Assembly (NCBI GenBank): GCA_016946835.1
Contig: JACVTC010000131.1
Coordinates: forward strand, 107,501 to 171,500
Length of the DNA stretch: 64,000 bases
From: Neocallimastix lanati (nom. inval.)
Taxonomy: Eukaryota > Neocallimastigomycota > Neocallimastigomycetes > Neocallimastigales > Neocallimastigaceae
Reading direction: 5' to 3'
Shown piece by piece: positions 11,311 to 25,158 of this stretch. How positions within the stretch are numbered: the first letter of the stretch is position 1; every line of letters begins with the position of its first letter. The notes beneath the pieces are model-generated. The model was not told the DNA's origin and did no database searches. It saw only the letters and a list, made by a program, of their open reading frames with translations. Both the position numbers and the translations under genes were made by a program.

Positions 11311-14300
11311 ATGAATCTAAATAAAATACAAAATAAAAAAATTATAAGTCTTAAAAAGCCTCCTAGTCAAAAGGTTCTAAATCCTGAATTTGAACAATTT
11401 CAAAAACAAACCACTGTTAGGGGTTATTATCAACCTTCTGGATCTCACAAAAAGTAAAAATTTACAATTATCATTTACTTATATTATAAATAATTTTTTT
11501 TTAATAATAAATTAATAAATAAGAAATACATTATATATTCCTTAAAGAATTAAATTTATTATTTTTTTATTCAAAAAAATAAAAAAAATTAATAAATACT
11601 TAAAAAAATAAAAAAAAAAAATGATATATATTTATGTATATATAAAGGTCTTTAATTAAGGACATTTGTGAAGAAATGTTAATCAATGGAAATATTGATT
11701 CATATGTTAATTTTTTCTATCTAACACATAAAACTGAAAATCCAAATGAATCAAAAGATAAAAAAATTAGTCCATATAAAACTGAAGAAAATGATGATAG
11801 TGAGACGGAGGAAAGAAAATATTTTGAAGTCGAGACATGTACTGAAAATAGATTAAAGGAAAGTAAAATTGATAAAAATAAAGATAATTTATTAAACACG
11901 GATAATTTATTTAATTTTAATACTTTATTCGTTAATATTGAAGAATGCGAAAGAAATGGTAAGGGTCATTAAAATTAATTATTATTATTATTTTTTAAAT
12001 TATATATAAATTTTTTTAATATAATTATTATTGAAATAAATGTATAATCATTGAAATTGTTTAAAAATATTAATAAATTCATGTATTTTTAAAAACTATT
12101 TAATTATAAAATAAATAATATTAATAATGAAAAAACAAAATATTAAAAAAAAAAAAAAAAAAATTACAATTAAAGGTAATTTACTGGAAGGATATAGTGC
12201 TAAAAAAAATTTAGCGGAATATTTTGGTAGATTAAATAATTGGGATGAAGCAATTAATTATTATCAAAAAGCCTATGATTCGATTATGCTTCTTAAAAAT
12301 AAAGTTGAATTACGTTTAGAAGCTATTTATAATATTGGTCGGGCATATGAAAAAAATAGTAATTATTTTATTTTTTTTTTTTACTATCAATAAATATTTA
12401 TTTATTACTAATTAAGATATAATTAATCGTTATTTACGAAATATGTATAAATTTATATTAAATTATGATAAATTTATATTAAATATTATTATAAATAATT
12501 AAAATAATTTCAAATTTTAAATATGTTATAATAATAACAAAATTTTGTATTTATATATAAAAAGATCAAATTGTAAAAGCATTAGCATATTATACAAAAT
12601 GTAGAGAAGTAACTTTAAAAGAAAATCATAAAGATTATGAATTAATGTCATCAAAAAAAATTGTAAAACTTAGATTAATTATAGCTAATAAAGTAATATA
12701 TTTATATATGAAAATAAATATCTATATCTATTATTATCTATCAATATATTTTTATTAAAAAAAATTATAAAAAAAAAAAAATTAAAGTAAATTTTTAATA
12801 TTTTTTATAAAAAAACAAAAAATTAAAATTTTCTTATTTATATATATTGGACAAAAATAAAATTAGTTGGATAAGAAAAAGAAATATGAAAAAGAAATTG
12901 AACATTATAAGAAATGCATCAATATTATTAAAGAAAGTTATAATGATAAAGATGAAATCAATACAATATCATTCAGATTAGGAACAGCATATTATAAAAA
13001 TAATAATTTGGATAAAGCAATAACTGTATATATATGATTTCTTGATATATTAATATATTATTCTTTATATACATTTCATATAAATAAAAACCTTATTAAA
13101 ATATTTTATATAAAATTTTAAAAAAAAATCCAAATGTATACATAATTATTGTAGCTGTTCGATCAATTTATTAATAATAGTGATGATTCTAGTAAAAACA
13201 TGGCAAATAAAAGATTAGCTCATGCTTCAATTGCAGATTGTTATGTTAGGTACATATAAATTTATAATTATAAATATGTATATATATGTATATGTATATA
13301 TATGTAAATATTTATAATTCTTTTACCATAACTCAATATAAGTAATTTTCAATATTTATATTTATAATAATAATAATAATTTTCTTAAACTTATATTTTA
13401 ATATATAGTAAAGATGATTTGGATAAAGCTATTGAACATTTAGAAAAATTCATTTCATTTAATACTAAAGATATTAAACAAAAGAATGCCCAAATTAATG
13501 CTTTAAATAAACTTGGTATCATATATAATAAAAGAGGAGAATATAAAAAGGCTGTAGTTTGTTTTGAAAAGCATTTCCAATTATTAAATACAATAAAAGA
13601 AGAAGTTGAAAATAATACAAATAATAATACAAATAAACTAGAAAGACATAATTCCAAAAGACCATCAATTATGGGATATCCTGGTACCATGCAAGAACAA
13701 TTAATGAAAGAAAATGAAAGAATAGAAGAAGAAAATCATTTAAAGTTTAAAAAAGAATTAGATAGAAGTATGAATCCACTTTTTAGTAGTGACAGCCAAT
13801 CAAGTCTTTCCAGTGAAAAAGATAGTATACCTATTAAAGGTGTAATAGAAAATAGTAAAAAGTTTAATGAAGCATTAATTCAAATGGGCGTAGCTAAGGC
13901 GGATAATGAACTTGAGAGATTCTTTACATGGATACAAAAATCAGATACCTCATCTCTTAAATCACTTCTTCAATGGAAAGCAAATCGAAGTATTGTAGAA
14001 TTTGGAGATGAAAGTGATGATATTTTAATTAATTCTGAAAAAGATACTGAAGATTTGCTTAGAAATAAAAATGCTAGCTCCTATAAAATAATGGATAGTA
14101 ATATTGAAGCAGATAATGAAAATAATGAAAGTAATAATGAAAATAACAATGAAACTAATAGTAGAAATAATATTGAAAGTACTAATGAAAATAATAATGA
14201 TAATACTAATGAAAATAGCAATGAAAATAATGAAAATAACAAAGAAAATAATGAAATTAAGAATGATAATAATGAAAATGAAAATGAAAGCATCAATAAT

Positions 14301-14429
14301 TCTAACGAAAGTGAAAAAAATGATACTAATATTAATAATAACAATGAAAATACTAATAATATTGTCAATGAAATTATAAATGAAAACGAAAATAACAATA
14401 TAAATGAACAGATTCAGAAGGAATCATAA
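11311..14429 (+). CDS. TTC29: TTC29-like tetratricopeptide protein (axonemal/flagellar), complete
   Basis: Exons: 11311-11453, 11648-11958, 12176-12358, 12565-12692, 12867-13025, 13155-13249, 13409-14429; total 2040 nt, 679 aa, phases consistent, all introns GT-AG. TTC29 is a TPR protein needed for normal axonemal beating in sperm and other motile flagella. Support: the N-terminal DICEEMLINGN block, a run of TPR helices (for example NWDEAINYYQKAYDS, DKAIEHLEKFISFN, GEYKKAVVCFEKHF), and the family's C-terminal signature around residue 525, SLKSLLQWKANRS. The protein is longer than animal orthologues because of an acidic linker in exon 2 and an Asn/Glu repeat tail (about residues 570-679). The start ATG is the first in the exon and is preceded by stops. 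Function is inferred from family membership; another TPR flagellar protein is the main alternative. Confidence 0.75.
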
Positions 14430-15309
14430 AAAATAATTTAAATTAAAAAAAATAAATATATACATATAATTAGATATAAATATATCATTATTATCATTAA
14501 TTTCTTAATTATTTAGCCTAATCATTAATTTTTTTTCTTTTTTTTTTATATATAAAAAAAAGATTTATTATTATTTTAATTTTTTTAAAACTTTTATATT
14601 TCACAAAATATTAAAATTTTAAAATTAAATTTTGTATGAACAATATTTTAAAAATTTATTAAATAATAAAATAGTTTATCAATTAAATATATATATATTT
14701 CCTTTTATATATATATATATATATAATTTATTTATTTATTTTTATTTTATTTTATTTTATTTTATTTTATTTTATTTTATTTTATTCAATCTGTACTTTA
14801 TATTTATATTTCTACTATTTATTTTATTTTATTTTATTTTATTTTATTTAATTATTTTTTTATACTATTATTTACGAATATTAAAAAAAATGGAATTTGA
14901 TCGTATTAAAAAAAATAATACATATATTTATATTTTTTTTAAAAATAAATATAAATGATGTAATTGTAACGTTGAGAATTTACAATGATTTATTAATTTA
15001 ATTAGTAGACATTAAAAAAAAGTTAATAAAAGCTTCTATAATTATAAACAGACTTTAATAATTACTAAATAGAAATTAGGAAAAATATATATATATATAT
15101 TTTTTAAAACAACAATATTTTTTATTCCTGGATTTATAATATAAAAAAAAGTACTTAATATAATTATAATACTTAGATTACAAATATTAATTTATAAATA
15201 CTCAACACAGGCCTGTTTTTATTTTTTATTTTTTTACTTTATATTTTATTTATTTAAAAAAGATATTAGAATAAAAAGATTTCATAAATTTTATATATTA
15301 ATATTAAAA
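14430..15309. repeat. Intergenic with (TTTTA)n pentanucleotide tracts
   Basis: Non-coding stretch after the TTC29-like gene. TTTTA repeats run at about 14737-14786 and 14818-14850. The open frame at 14632-14958 is composed of these repeats and is not a gene. Confidence 0.7.
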
Positions 15310-15556
15310 AATTTCATAATGAATTTCGAATACGATTGGTTCTCCAGGTCGTCCCATTCAACAATGATAACTTTTTGTGGATTAATATTATCATTTGAAT
15401 TTATATTTGAGTTTCTTCTTTTCTTTATCGTTTCTACGTCAGTATTCTAATTGTAGATCCGATGATATATAAATTAATTAAAGTGTAAAAATTAACCTAT
15501 TACAATTAGCATGTCGGATATCTATTATTATTTAAATTCATATTTAATATATGAAG

Positions 15557-15590
<34 letters not shown>

Positions 15591-17250
15591 AAAATTGTGA
15601 ATATTCATGGTGAAGGAGTTAAAATCAAATTCATATTTCATAAGATTTACTAGCAAATTGCTGGTATTCATGTATAAAATTATTTTCCCAATATAATTTT
15701 CTAATTACTTCAGTATTCTTATGTTTATGTTCTATTAATCTTCATATAAAATGAATAATAATTAAAAAAATAAAATTATTAAAAATAAATATTTCAAAAA
15801 AAAATATAGCATAATAATAATAAATTGAAAATTTTAAAATAATTGAATTGATTTAAATGTTACTAAAATCGACTAAAAGGTTTCCAATACATTGGATGTA
15901 TTTTTTTTTAAATAAAAATCATTTATTCTATTACTTTCAACTCATTAAAAAGAATAGATAAATGAAATATATTAAAAAATTCTAAATTTTATATTAACAT
16001 CACAATTAATTATTATTAATAATTTAAATATTAAATATAAAAATAACTAAATTCAAAATTTAAACATATTATAATAAATAACTAATTAAATAATACGAAA
16101 AACATAGTAAAAATAAATACAATAAAATAGAGTATATTATATAATGGGCATATCGGTCGACTCATTACTAAAAATATTAATAGAAATAAAATAAACTAAT
16201 TATGCAAATAAGATTTAAAAGTTAATTTGAGGAAATACATTTAATAATTCTAACATACAATAATTAGAATAATTAAATTTTTGAAAATAAAAATTAAAAA
16301 TTAAATATATAAAATATAGTAAATTTTTTTCTAATTCATTTTCTTTGGTCATATAATAAAATTCAATATAAACTACTATATTAAAAAATTTTTGATACTT
16401 TATTTATTTATTTATTATTTATTTTTTGAATTGTAATAATTTTATTTTATATATATAATTATATATTTTTTTGTTTTGTTTTGCTTTGATAAACTTTTAG
16501 TCATCATCATCAAAGATATTAAAGATTGATAATGTATCTTATATAATCCTATATATCCCACCTATTATAAGAGAGGAACTGATTATTGTCGTCATGAACA
16601 TATGATTTTTTGTATGAAATATTAATATTAGAATCCTCATTAGAATAAATATTGCAAGTGGAAGAATCCTTACTAAAAGAATTATTTAAAATTGAAGAAC
16701 CTTTATTATTAATAGAATCCTTATTAACAGTAGAGTCCTCATTAGAATATTTATTCCAAATAGAAGATTCTCTTTAATAGATTAATCTATATTATAAGAA
16801 CTATTGGAAATTGAAAAATCATTTTTAGCAGCTGAATCCTCAGTAGAAAAATTTTTATTACTAATTTAAAAATCTTTGTTAGTAGAATAGTAGAATTATT
16901 TTTTCATTAGTAATTAAATCCTTTTTAGAAGAAGAACCTCATCAGAACAATGCTTATTTGAAAAATAAGCCCACATTATTATATAATCATCTGAATCTTA
17001 ATCTGAATCTAAATCTTCAATATAAATAGTAAAACTACTTAATTTTGGTTTATTCATTATATATTTTAAGTAATGACTTTCTCTAAACATTTCCAGCATC
17101 TTGTTTAACCTTTGAGATTTTTCAGGAGCTGCTATTACCACGATCACCAATAACAACTAATTTTTTGATATTTAAATCTTTATAATCAATAGTTCTTTTT
17201 CTAATAGAAGAAATACGTTCTCTAGTATTTAAACTATATAAATAAATTTA
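15310..17250 (-). pseudogene. Decayed host gene, function unknown
   Basis: On the minus strand several stretches read as ordinary protein but in different frames and broken by stops: near 17250-17130 NTRERISSIRKRTIDYKDL then IKKLVVIGDRGNSSS; next KSQRLNKMLEMFRESHYL; then Ser/Asn/Asp repeats of the type NEDS/NKDS over about 16950-16560; and near 15460-15330 QKVIIVEWDDLEN. KLVVIGD resembles the P-loop strand of Ras/Rho GTPases, but the GKT/S residues are absent, so I do not assign a family. Frame changes and stops make a functional gene unlikely, although some breaks could be introns. Confidence 0.45.
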
Positions 17251-17819
17251 TTATATGGTAAATTTTTGTAAGAATTGTATAATTAAAAAATTAATTTTGT
17301 ATCTCTTTTGTTACATTCATTCATATTTACCAATTTCTTGTAGAATTTATCATACATATTATTTTGAACCATCTTTAATTTTATCTTTATTTTCTTTTTT
17401 GTCTTTTTATAAGGGATATGCTATAAATGGAAATACGATTAAATCAATTAATATTTAATGGAATTTCATATTATAATAATATATGGATATTCAACGCAAG
17501 AAAATAAAGAAGGTATCCTCTGCCAAGATGAGATAAATTCATTAATATGAAATATTTAAAATATCCAATTAAATATGCTAAATATGTATATTATACATAT
17601 ATCATATTAATATTATTTTACAATAATTTTATTCATATATATTTTATATTATCACCAAAAATATTAATTAATTAATAATATATTTAAATTTTATTTTAAT
17701 ATTATTGACATTATTATTATTTAGTACTATAAGCTATATATAACCCCTACTTATCTAGTATGAATAATATCCTTAATAAACTCAAGTAATTAAATGACTA
17801 AGTTAGTGAAAAGGTTAAG
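17251..17819. other. Spacer with no recognisable feature
   Basis: A+T-rich. The 67-codon open frame at 17255-17458 has no recognisable domain and no support from its flanks. Confidence 0.55.
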
Positions 17820-20258
17820 TACAATTACTCGTACAACTCACCACATCCAGAAATTATACAATAAACCAGCCTAGAACATTCAAAGACAAGTGGACTGAAT
17901 ATACGGAACACGTAAAGAAAACTGTTTCAAGGTTAAAATTCTTGAAAGAGATGAGAGAATATCATAAAAAGGCAATGCTAAATAATATATATGGAATAGG
18001 TAAAATTTGGTATCTTTTCATATGTGCTTTTTCTCCTATTATTGATTATTCATCACTTTAAATTTCAGGAAATCAAATAAACAAATCTAAAATTAAATCA
18101 AATAACATAAAATGTTATTATTATTGTAGCAAATAAAAGACATATGATTGTAAATATAGATCACCAAGTCATAAACAATAAAGGCAAATATTTTTAAATA
18201 ATTCAAGTTGATTACTCCCAAAATGAGTGGGTAATAATTATAAAAAATAAAGGTGATCCTTTCAGAATATTTTTAATTTGGTATAATAAAATTAGAAACA
18301 TTTTAAATAAAGAAATAGAAAATATAAAAAACGATATCGGAAAAGAATTTATTAATATAAATTTAAATAATTTTTTAAGTATGATGAAGTTAATTATACT
18401 GTCTATATAATATATAATAAAGAAACAAATAAAGTAGTTTAATTTTGTATTGTTGTTTTCTTTGAAAAAAAGCTTGCCAATATCATTGCTCCTTCCACTC
18501 TTTCAGATATATATGGTTATATTCCAAATGAAGAAATAGGAGAAAGTGAAGAAATCGAAGAAATAAACAAAGAATATTTATTAAATAAAATTCAAGATTA
18601 TTAAAATATTTATAATAATGAAAAATCTTTCAAATTTATATCCTGGCAGTTAGTACTTGGGACTATAACACATAAAGTTTCTGAACAACAACATTCAAGA
18701 TCAGAATAATTTTATTCCAACAAATATAATTGGTGCTCTACCAATAATTAATATACTACTATAATCCTAATTTAAATCAGAAGGATAATTTAAGTGCTTA
18801 TATGAAAAATTTAAATTTAAAATTATATGATTTTAATTCAAATAATAAAAATAATTGGAATCATAATAACTATTTCCAAAATAAAACTAATAATTATTTT
18901 TTAGATATAAAATAATTATCGTAATAATAATAATAATAATGATAATATGTATATATATCAAAATTATAAATTATTAACAAATAAGAATGAAAATAATTTA
19001 GATTTAAATAAAGGAAATTTAAATGAAATTAATCAAAATGATTCATTTCAAAATTTTAAATCAGAAAAGGGATTAAAATATAAATTCAAGTTCAAGTGAT
19101 TCAAATATCAATTCAAGTGATTCAAATATTAATTTATAGAATAACTCGAAATTAAGTAAATACGAAAAAGCAAAATATATGTACATAAATCAACGATAAA
19201 GGCAGAAACCAACGTCGAACTAAATAAAAACAAAAACCCTGATAAGAAATTTAGCATCATAAGTAATATGAAATATAGTAATGAAGGTAACTTTAACTTT
19301 AATGAAAATATTAAAAATAATAACAATAATATAAATTATAATAATTCACAAAATGAAATGTGAGCAATACAAAAGTAAATAATTTACATTATAACAATGA
19401 TAATGTCAACCATTATAATAATTCAAAAAATGAAAATTAAATGAGTTACAACTCAATATACAGAATAACAACAATTTTCATATACATACACCTGATTCTC
19501 AGAAATATACACATAATAAATCGTACAGTAATATCGAACTACCACAAAATATAATTTAATACAGATATTACTATAGAAATGTATAAAGGAAAGTTCACAA
19601 AATTAAATGAAATTAATATTGTGGGAGTTAATAATGAAATAAATGATGAAATTAACAAATCATCTATAATAAATATTTAAAAGATAAAAATAAAAATGAT
19701 GAAAATTATTATAAGAAATAAAACTAGTAAATAAAAGAACAAATAAAATTTATGCAGTTTATAAAAATAAAATAAATAAACTTTACAACAAGAAAATAAG
19801 TAAAACTAAAATATAAAATTAAAGGATGAACTTGAAACCATAAAATATTATAATATATTAATGTGAACCAATCTAATAACAAAATTAAACACATTAAAAC
19901 AATTAAAATTAAAAACGGAAAAAACAAAAATAAATTATTTGAAAAACCATTAAATAAAGATTCAAAAATAATATCAGAAGAATTTATTATTTTAAAAATT
20001 TGTTAAGATACAGGATCAGAATCTGATAATGATTTAGAAAACCAGAAGATCATAACTATGAAATCATTTATACAAAATTTAAACACATTGATATAAAATA
20101 TCATAGTACCAGGGAATTAATACAATAAAAATTTAAAATATATAAAATCAGATAATAATATAGAAAACGAATTTATCAAAATTTTGAATTCTTCTTAAAT
20201 GAATCAATTCTGAGTTAACATTCTTATTTCTATTAACAATCTTAAACTTTAGGGAGAA
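17820..20258 (+). mobile_element. Decayed Ty1/copia retrotransposon (copia-2), body
   Basis: Heavily broken but in copia order. Near 18115-18170 there is a zinc-knuckle remnant (CYYC..., later DCKYRSPSHK) with stops in place of conserved residues. At 18245-18380 an integrase segment contains NDIGKEFININLNNFL, the counterpart of the catalytic DNGGEF motif. From 18800 to 19700 there are Asn-rich fragments. At about 20085-20130 the RNase H end KHIDIKYHSTREL is readable. A polypurine tract TTTAGGGAGAA at 20247-20257 precedes the LTR start. RT is missing. No convincing 5' LTR is seen. Confidence 0.7.
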
Positions 20259-20450
20259 TGTTAGAAATAAAGTTCAACATTATATTATTAATATTTATAT
20301 AGTTATTTAGTATAATAATAATGACCATTATTCACAATAAATTGTGAAATGTAAATTTGAGTCATATGACCATATCATAAAATCTATGTTAATATATTTA
20401 TCATGGCCTTAATGTAATAATTTAGTGAAAGTTAATGAAAAGAGTATTTA
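20259..20450 (+). repeat. Copia-2 3' LTR, right end uncertain
   Basis: Starts TGTTAGAAATAAAG directly after the polypurine tract. It runs into a simple-sequence block at 20451, so the true LTR end is not defined. Confidence 0.5.
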
Positions 20451-20551
20451 TTAATAATAAATAATAAATAATAAATAATAAATAATAAATAATAAATAAT
20501 TGATTAATAAATTATAAAACAAATAAACAAATAAACAAGTATACAAATATA

Positions 20552-20594
<43 letters not shown>

Positions 20595-20635
20595 GCAAAC
20601 AAACAAACAAACAAATATATATATATATATACACA
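20451..20635. repeat. Compound microsatellite
   Basis: In order: a 7-bp AATAAAT-type repeat (20451-20500), (ATAA)n (about 20545-20595), (CAAA)n (about 20595-20615) and (TA)n. Confidence 0.9.
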
Positions 20636-20759
20636 TAATATAAATAATTAAAAATTATCTATAATAAATTTATCAGAGTAACTATTGGAATTAATCAGTT
20701 AATAATAATAGGTAAATAATAATTGGAAATAATAATAATATTATTAATTATTTTTATTA

Positions 20760-20988
20760 TTTTCTTCTGAAATGTTAATTATATTTGTTACAATTCTTTA
20801 TGATTAACATTTCATAAGAAAATAATATAATAATTATAATAATTATATTTGTTACAATTCTTTATGATTATTATATAACAAAAATTTAAAGAATTCTGTT
20901 TTAAAAAGTCTATTTAAAATTTGGTTAAATATTGTATATATATAATAATAAATGATTTTATTAATTATAATAAAATCATTTATTATTA
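20760..20988. repeat. Three hairpins, two sharing an identical 30-nt core
   Basis: The 30-nt block 20777-20806 recurs exactly at 20841-20870. Each copy is bracketed by its own inverted repeat: TTCTTCTGAAATGTTAAT with ATTAACATTTCATAAGAA for the first, and ATAATAA/TTATTAT for the second. A third perfect-looking hairpin, AATAATAAATGATTTTA and its complement, spans about 20944-20988. Confidence 0.75.
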
Positions 20989-21941
20989 TAAATTCATTTT
21001 CCTATATATTAATACGTTTAAAATTATGTTTTTTAAATATAAATTTTTAATTTAATAATATTAAAAAATACTTGCTAATATGTAACTATTAATAATAATA
21101 ATAAAAAAAAAAAAAAAAAAAAAAAAAATTACCTTAATAACTCTATTTTATTTTTATTATTTTTTATGATTTGATGATTTTGAAATGTTTTATGTTTACT
21201 AATTAATCATTTATTCATTTTATTAATTATTATTATAAAAAATTGAATATAATTGTATACTGAATTGAGAAAAAAAAAAAAAGTTAAAATATAAAATAAT
21301 TTATTATTTTCTTAATTATTATAATTTGAGATTTTGTGACACAATTTTGGGGAAAAGTTTTCAAATAATATTTAATAACTTACAATAAATAATGTTTATT
21401 TACAGGAAATGTTTATAAAATTTTAATTTTAAATTTCAAAAAACTAAAAAAGAAAAAAATAATGAAATATTTCCTGTCAATTCTTATTTATATATATTAT
21501 ATGAATATAAAATTTAATATTTATAAAAAAAAAAAAAAAATAGATTTCAAACAAATATAGAAATGTAATTTTATTTATTAGTTTGATATAATAAAAATAA
21601 AAATAAAATAAAAATAAAAATAAAAATAAATAAAAATAAAATCAAAATTAATAAAAAAAAATAAAAGAAAGAAAAAAAAAATTTTTCATTTTATTTTGCT
21701 ATTTTGTTTTTAAAAAATATTTATATATATATAATTGTTTATATACAAATATATTAATAAATATACATACAAATTTTATATTTGAATATAGATCAAAACT
21801 ATTAATATTATTAGTAAATAGTAAATAATATAAAATTATATATATATATTAATTAATATATAAATTATATTAATTTATCTTTATAAATATAAAATAAGGA
21901 AAAAAAAAAAAAAAAACTTTTAAATATTAGTATGTATATAT

Positions 21942-21975
<34 letters not shown>

Positions 21976-22083
21976 CTAAACATAAAGTTTGATTAATTAT
22001 TTTATATTCTTTTTTAAAAAGGAATATTAATTTTTTTATTATAATAAACTTAAATAAAAGGGAGAATTAATCAAGTAAATGAA
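20989..22083. other. Intergenic, A+T-rich, homopolymers and (AAAAT)n
   Basis: No gene seen. It contains poly(A) near 21103-21128, AAAAT repeats near 21597-21645 and a poly(T) run near 21946-21975, just upstream of the methyltransferase gene. Promoter elements cannot be separated from background. Confidence 0.6.
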
Positions 22084-22146
22084 TTGATATTCTCAATTAA
22101 TAATGCTAAAAAAATTTTGAAAAATATTTCACTTTACAAAAATAAA

Positions 22147-23996
22147 ATGAAGTCAGAAATACAAAATAATACATATACCGGAAATGAATATGAAGTAATT
22201 ATATTAAAATATATTATTATCTTTACTATTAAAAATTTAAAATATTTTGATGCATGTACATGCATTTGAAATTCATTAAACGATTAAATCAATAAAATTA
22301 ATTGAAAAATATATAATAAAATTCTTCTTATTTTTAATTGATTCAATTTAAAAACGAAATTTTTATAATATTTATCAAATAAAATCATAGTAATTTTATA
22401 TATTTAATACTTGATAAATTAATATAATTATAAAATGTAACATAATACGTATATATATAATAATTCATAATCTAATTTTATTTAATTTGATATATATTGA
22501 TATAAAAAAAATAATAAAAATAAAAAAAAAAAGGTAGAAACAATAAGAAATCGAAAAATTATAAATGTAAGTATATATATGTGTATATGTATATATATAT
22601 ATTTTTAAAAAAAAAATAAGCATTATATAACTGTTAATAATAATAATAAAGAAAAAATTTTACATTATATATATTATAATATATACATTTGAAATACTTT
22701 TAAGGGGGAGCTATATTATTTATTAAAGTGGAAAGGTTATGAAGAGAAATATAATACATGGGAGCCAGTTAGAAATTTAAATTGTCCAGAATTAATAAAA
22801 GAATACGAAAAACTAAAAGGTAATACAAATAAACGATGGAGACATCATAGTATAAAAAAAGAACAATTGATAGATATTCCAGAGGTTAAAATTTCTTATG
22901 ATTCATATAAATTATCACCTAGTACTGAAAAAGGAAAGAAAAATGATAATATTTTAATAGATTTAAACAATGAATATAATGATAATAATGATACCAAATT
23001 TAGAGAAGATTCCAGTTCGTCGAATAATTCTAAAAATTTAACAAATAAAATTAGTAATAGTACAACTATAAATACTTTAAACATTATAGATATTGATAAT
23101 TTAAACCAAGAAATATATGAAATACATAATTCAAATTCAAAAATTTCAGAAGAGAGTTTAAAATACAACAAACGAAAAACAAAGGATTTTAATTTTAGTA
23201 CTAAAACTAAAAAGATAAAATCATATTCCAGAAAAGTAAGTTTAAATATATGATAAAGTAATTATACAATTGATTTAAATTTTATAATATTTAATTTTTA
23301 TTTTACTTAATATAATTATTTTTAATAATATTATTACTATTATAAAATAATTAATTCTTTTTTTTTTATTTTTTTTTTTTTTGATAAAAAAAATTCTTTA
23401 ATTAAAAAATATAATAAAAAAAAAATGCAATAATAAAAAAAGAAGGAAAGAAGAATAACAATAGAGGATGACGAAAAAAATATATTTCAAATTGAAACAA
23501 AAAAAAAAGGAAAAAGAAAAGTTATATCAATTAATAAAGAATATTCTAATAATGATTCCGAGGAAATGCACAATTTTAATAAATCATTATATAAAAAAAT
23601 ATATTACAAAAAATTATATAAAAAAAATAATGATATAACAAATGATCTAGTAATATTAAGACGAATAAAAAGAAACATGAAAAAATGGTTAGAAATTTTA
23701 AAAGATAGTCAATACGATAAAATATCAATACGTAATGATATTGATTTGGAAGGTCCTCCAGAAAATTTTAAATATATAAAATCGTGCGAATATGGTAAAG
23801 ATGTTCCAAAACCAGAAGATATTACTGATTTTATTATTGGATGTGATTGTATTGGTACATGTGAAAATGATTTCTTATGCTCTTGTTCAGTAAGAGATTG
23901 TTTGGATGTTCCTATTTCGTTTTCATATAATAAAGAAGGAGAGGTATATAATACATAATATGCAATTAAAAATTATTAATTTAAAGAGATATGAAT

Positions 23997-24028
<32 letters not shown>

Positions 24029-25127
24029 TTATTTATTATTTATTATTTATTATTTATTATTATTAAAAGGTTTTAATTACAAGAACAAATATTATTCATG
24101 AATGTAATCTTAAATGTTTTTGCGGACCGGATTGTCCTAATAGAGTCATTCAAAAAAATGATATTAAAAAATTAGAAATTTTCAAAACAAAGGATAAGGG
24201 ATGGGGTGTACGAGCAAAGGAATTTATTAAAAAATCAACATTTGTTGCAGAATATACAGGAGAAATTATTAAAACTAGTAGTGTAAGCGAACGTATAAAA
24301 AAAGATCCTGAAAGATCACATTATATTTTTGATATAGATATATTAGGTGATCCGGAATATTCTATTGATGCATATGAGAAGGGCAATATATCTCATTTTA
24401 TTAATCATTCTTGTGATCCAAATTTAGAAGTATATTGTGCTCAATGTGATTATTATGAAATGAATATATTTCGAATTGCTTTTTTTGCCAAAAGAGATAT
24501 TGAAATAGACGAAGAATTAACTTTTGACTATATTGGTGTAGATAAACCGTATGGTGTGTTAAAAGATGAACTATTAACTATCAATTCACTGTCTTCTTCA
24601 TCTGATTCATCGGCATCTTCTATTGTATTTACGCCACCTGGAGAAATAATACCATTTATTAGTCATGAAAATTACGAAAAACCAAAAAGTAACATTATTA
24701 TTGATCTTAGTGGTGATGAAAACTTTACTTATAAAGGTTATTATTATGGTCGTAGTAGTAATTGTAATTATGATTTTTTTTTTATATTATAATACTCGTA
24801 ATAGTAATTATGGAATAATTTTAATTTAGAAAAAATATATATATAAGTATTATTTTAATAATATGTTAATATTTTTTTTTTATTTATAAATAATATAAAA
24901 ATATTAGATGATGATAATAATGATAGTGATCAATCCTATTCAAATAATAAATTTAAAACAAGATCTCAATCAAAAGGAACGAAATCTTCAAATAAAAATA
25001 GTAGTTCTTCTTCGCGAAATAAATCATCCTCAAAAAAACTTATTAAAACACTTAAAGAAAAGGAAGAAGAAAAAAAGGTTTTTGTTGTATGTCACTGTGG
25101 AAGTGCTAATTGCAGAGGATTTGTTTA

Positions 25128-25134
<7 letters not shown>
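22147..25134 (+). CDS. SUV39/Clr4-family histone H3K9 methyltransferase (chromodomain + SET), complete
   Basis: Exons: 22147-22194, 22534-22566, 22705-23235, about 23446-23943, 24070-24757, 24908-25134; 2025 nt, 674 aa. An in-frame ATG at 22084 would add 21 residues. Enzymes of this family methylate histone H3 Lys9 to nucleate heterochromatin. Order: chromodomain (about residues 14-62) with EYEVETI, LYYLLKWKGY and NTWEP; a Ser/Asn linker; pre-SET with GPPENF, CEYG and a CDC..C/CSC cysteine array; SET with GWGVRA, EYTGEII, NHSCDPN (about 482) and EELTFDY; and a post-SET CHCGSANC after a Ser/Lys insert of about 130 residues. All catalytic and zinc-binding motifs are present, so it is predicted to be active. 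The boundary between exons 5 and 6 (donor GTAATT at 24758) is the least certain; it gives the only phase that reaches the post-SET cysteines. Confidence 0.92.

Positions 25135-25158
<24 letters not shown>

Noticed and set aside
14632-14958. 108-codon open frame
   Set aside because: Mostly encoded by TTTTA repeats.
17255-17458. 67-codon open frame on the plus strand
   Set aside because: Hydrophobic, no domain, no splice or homologous context; expected by chance here.
22084-22146. Upstream ATG as the certain start of the methyltransferase
   Set aside because: In frame and possible, but the added 21 residues show no conserved feature, so I kept the ATG at 22147 and mention the alternative in the feature.
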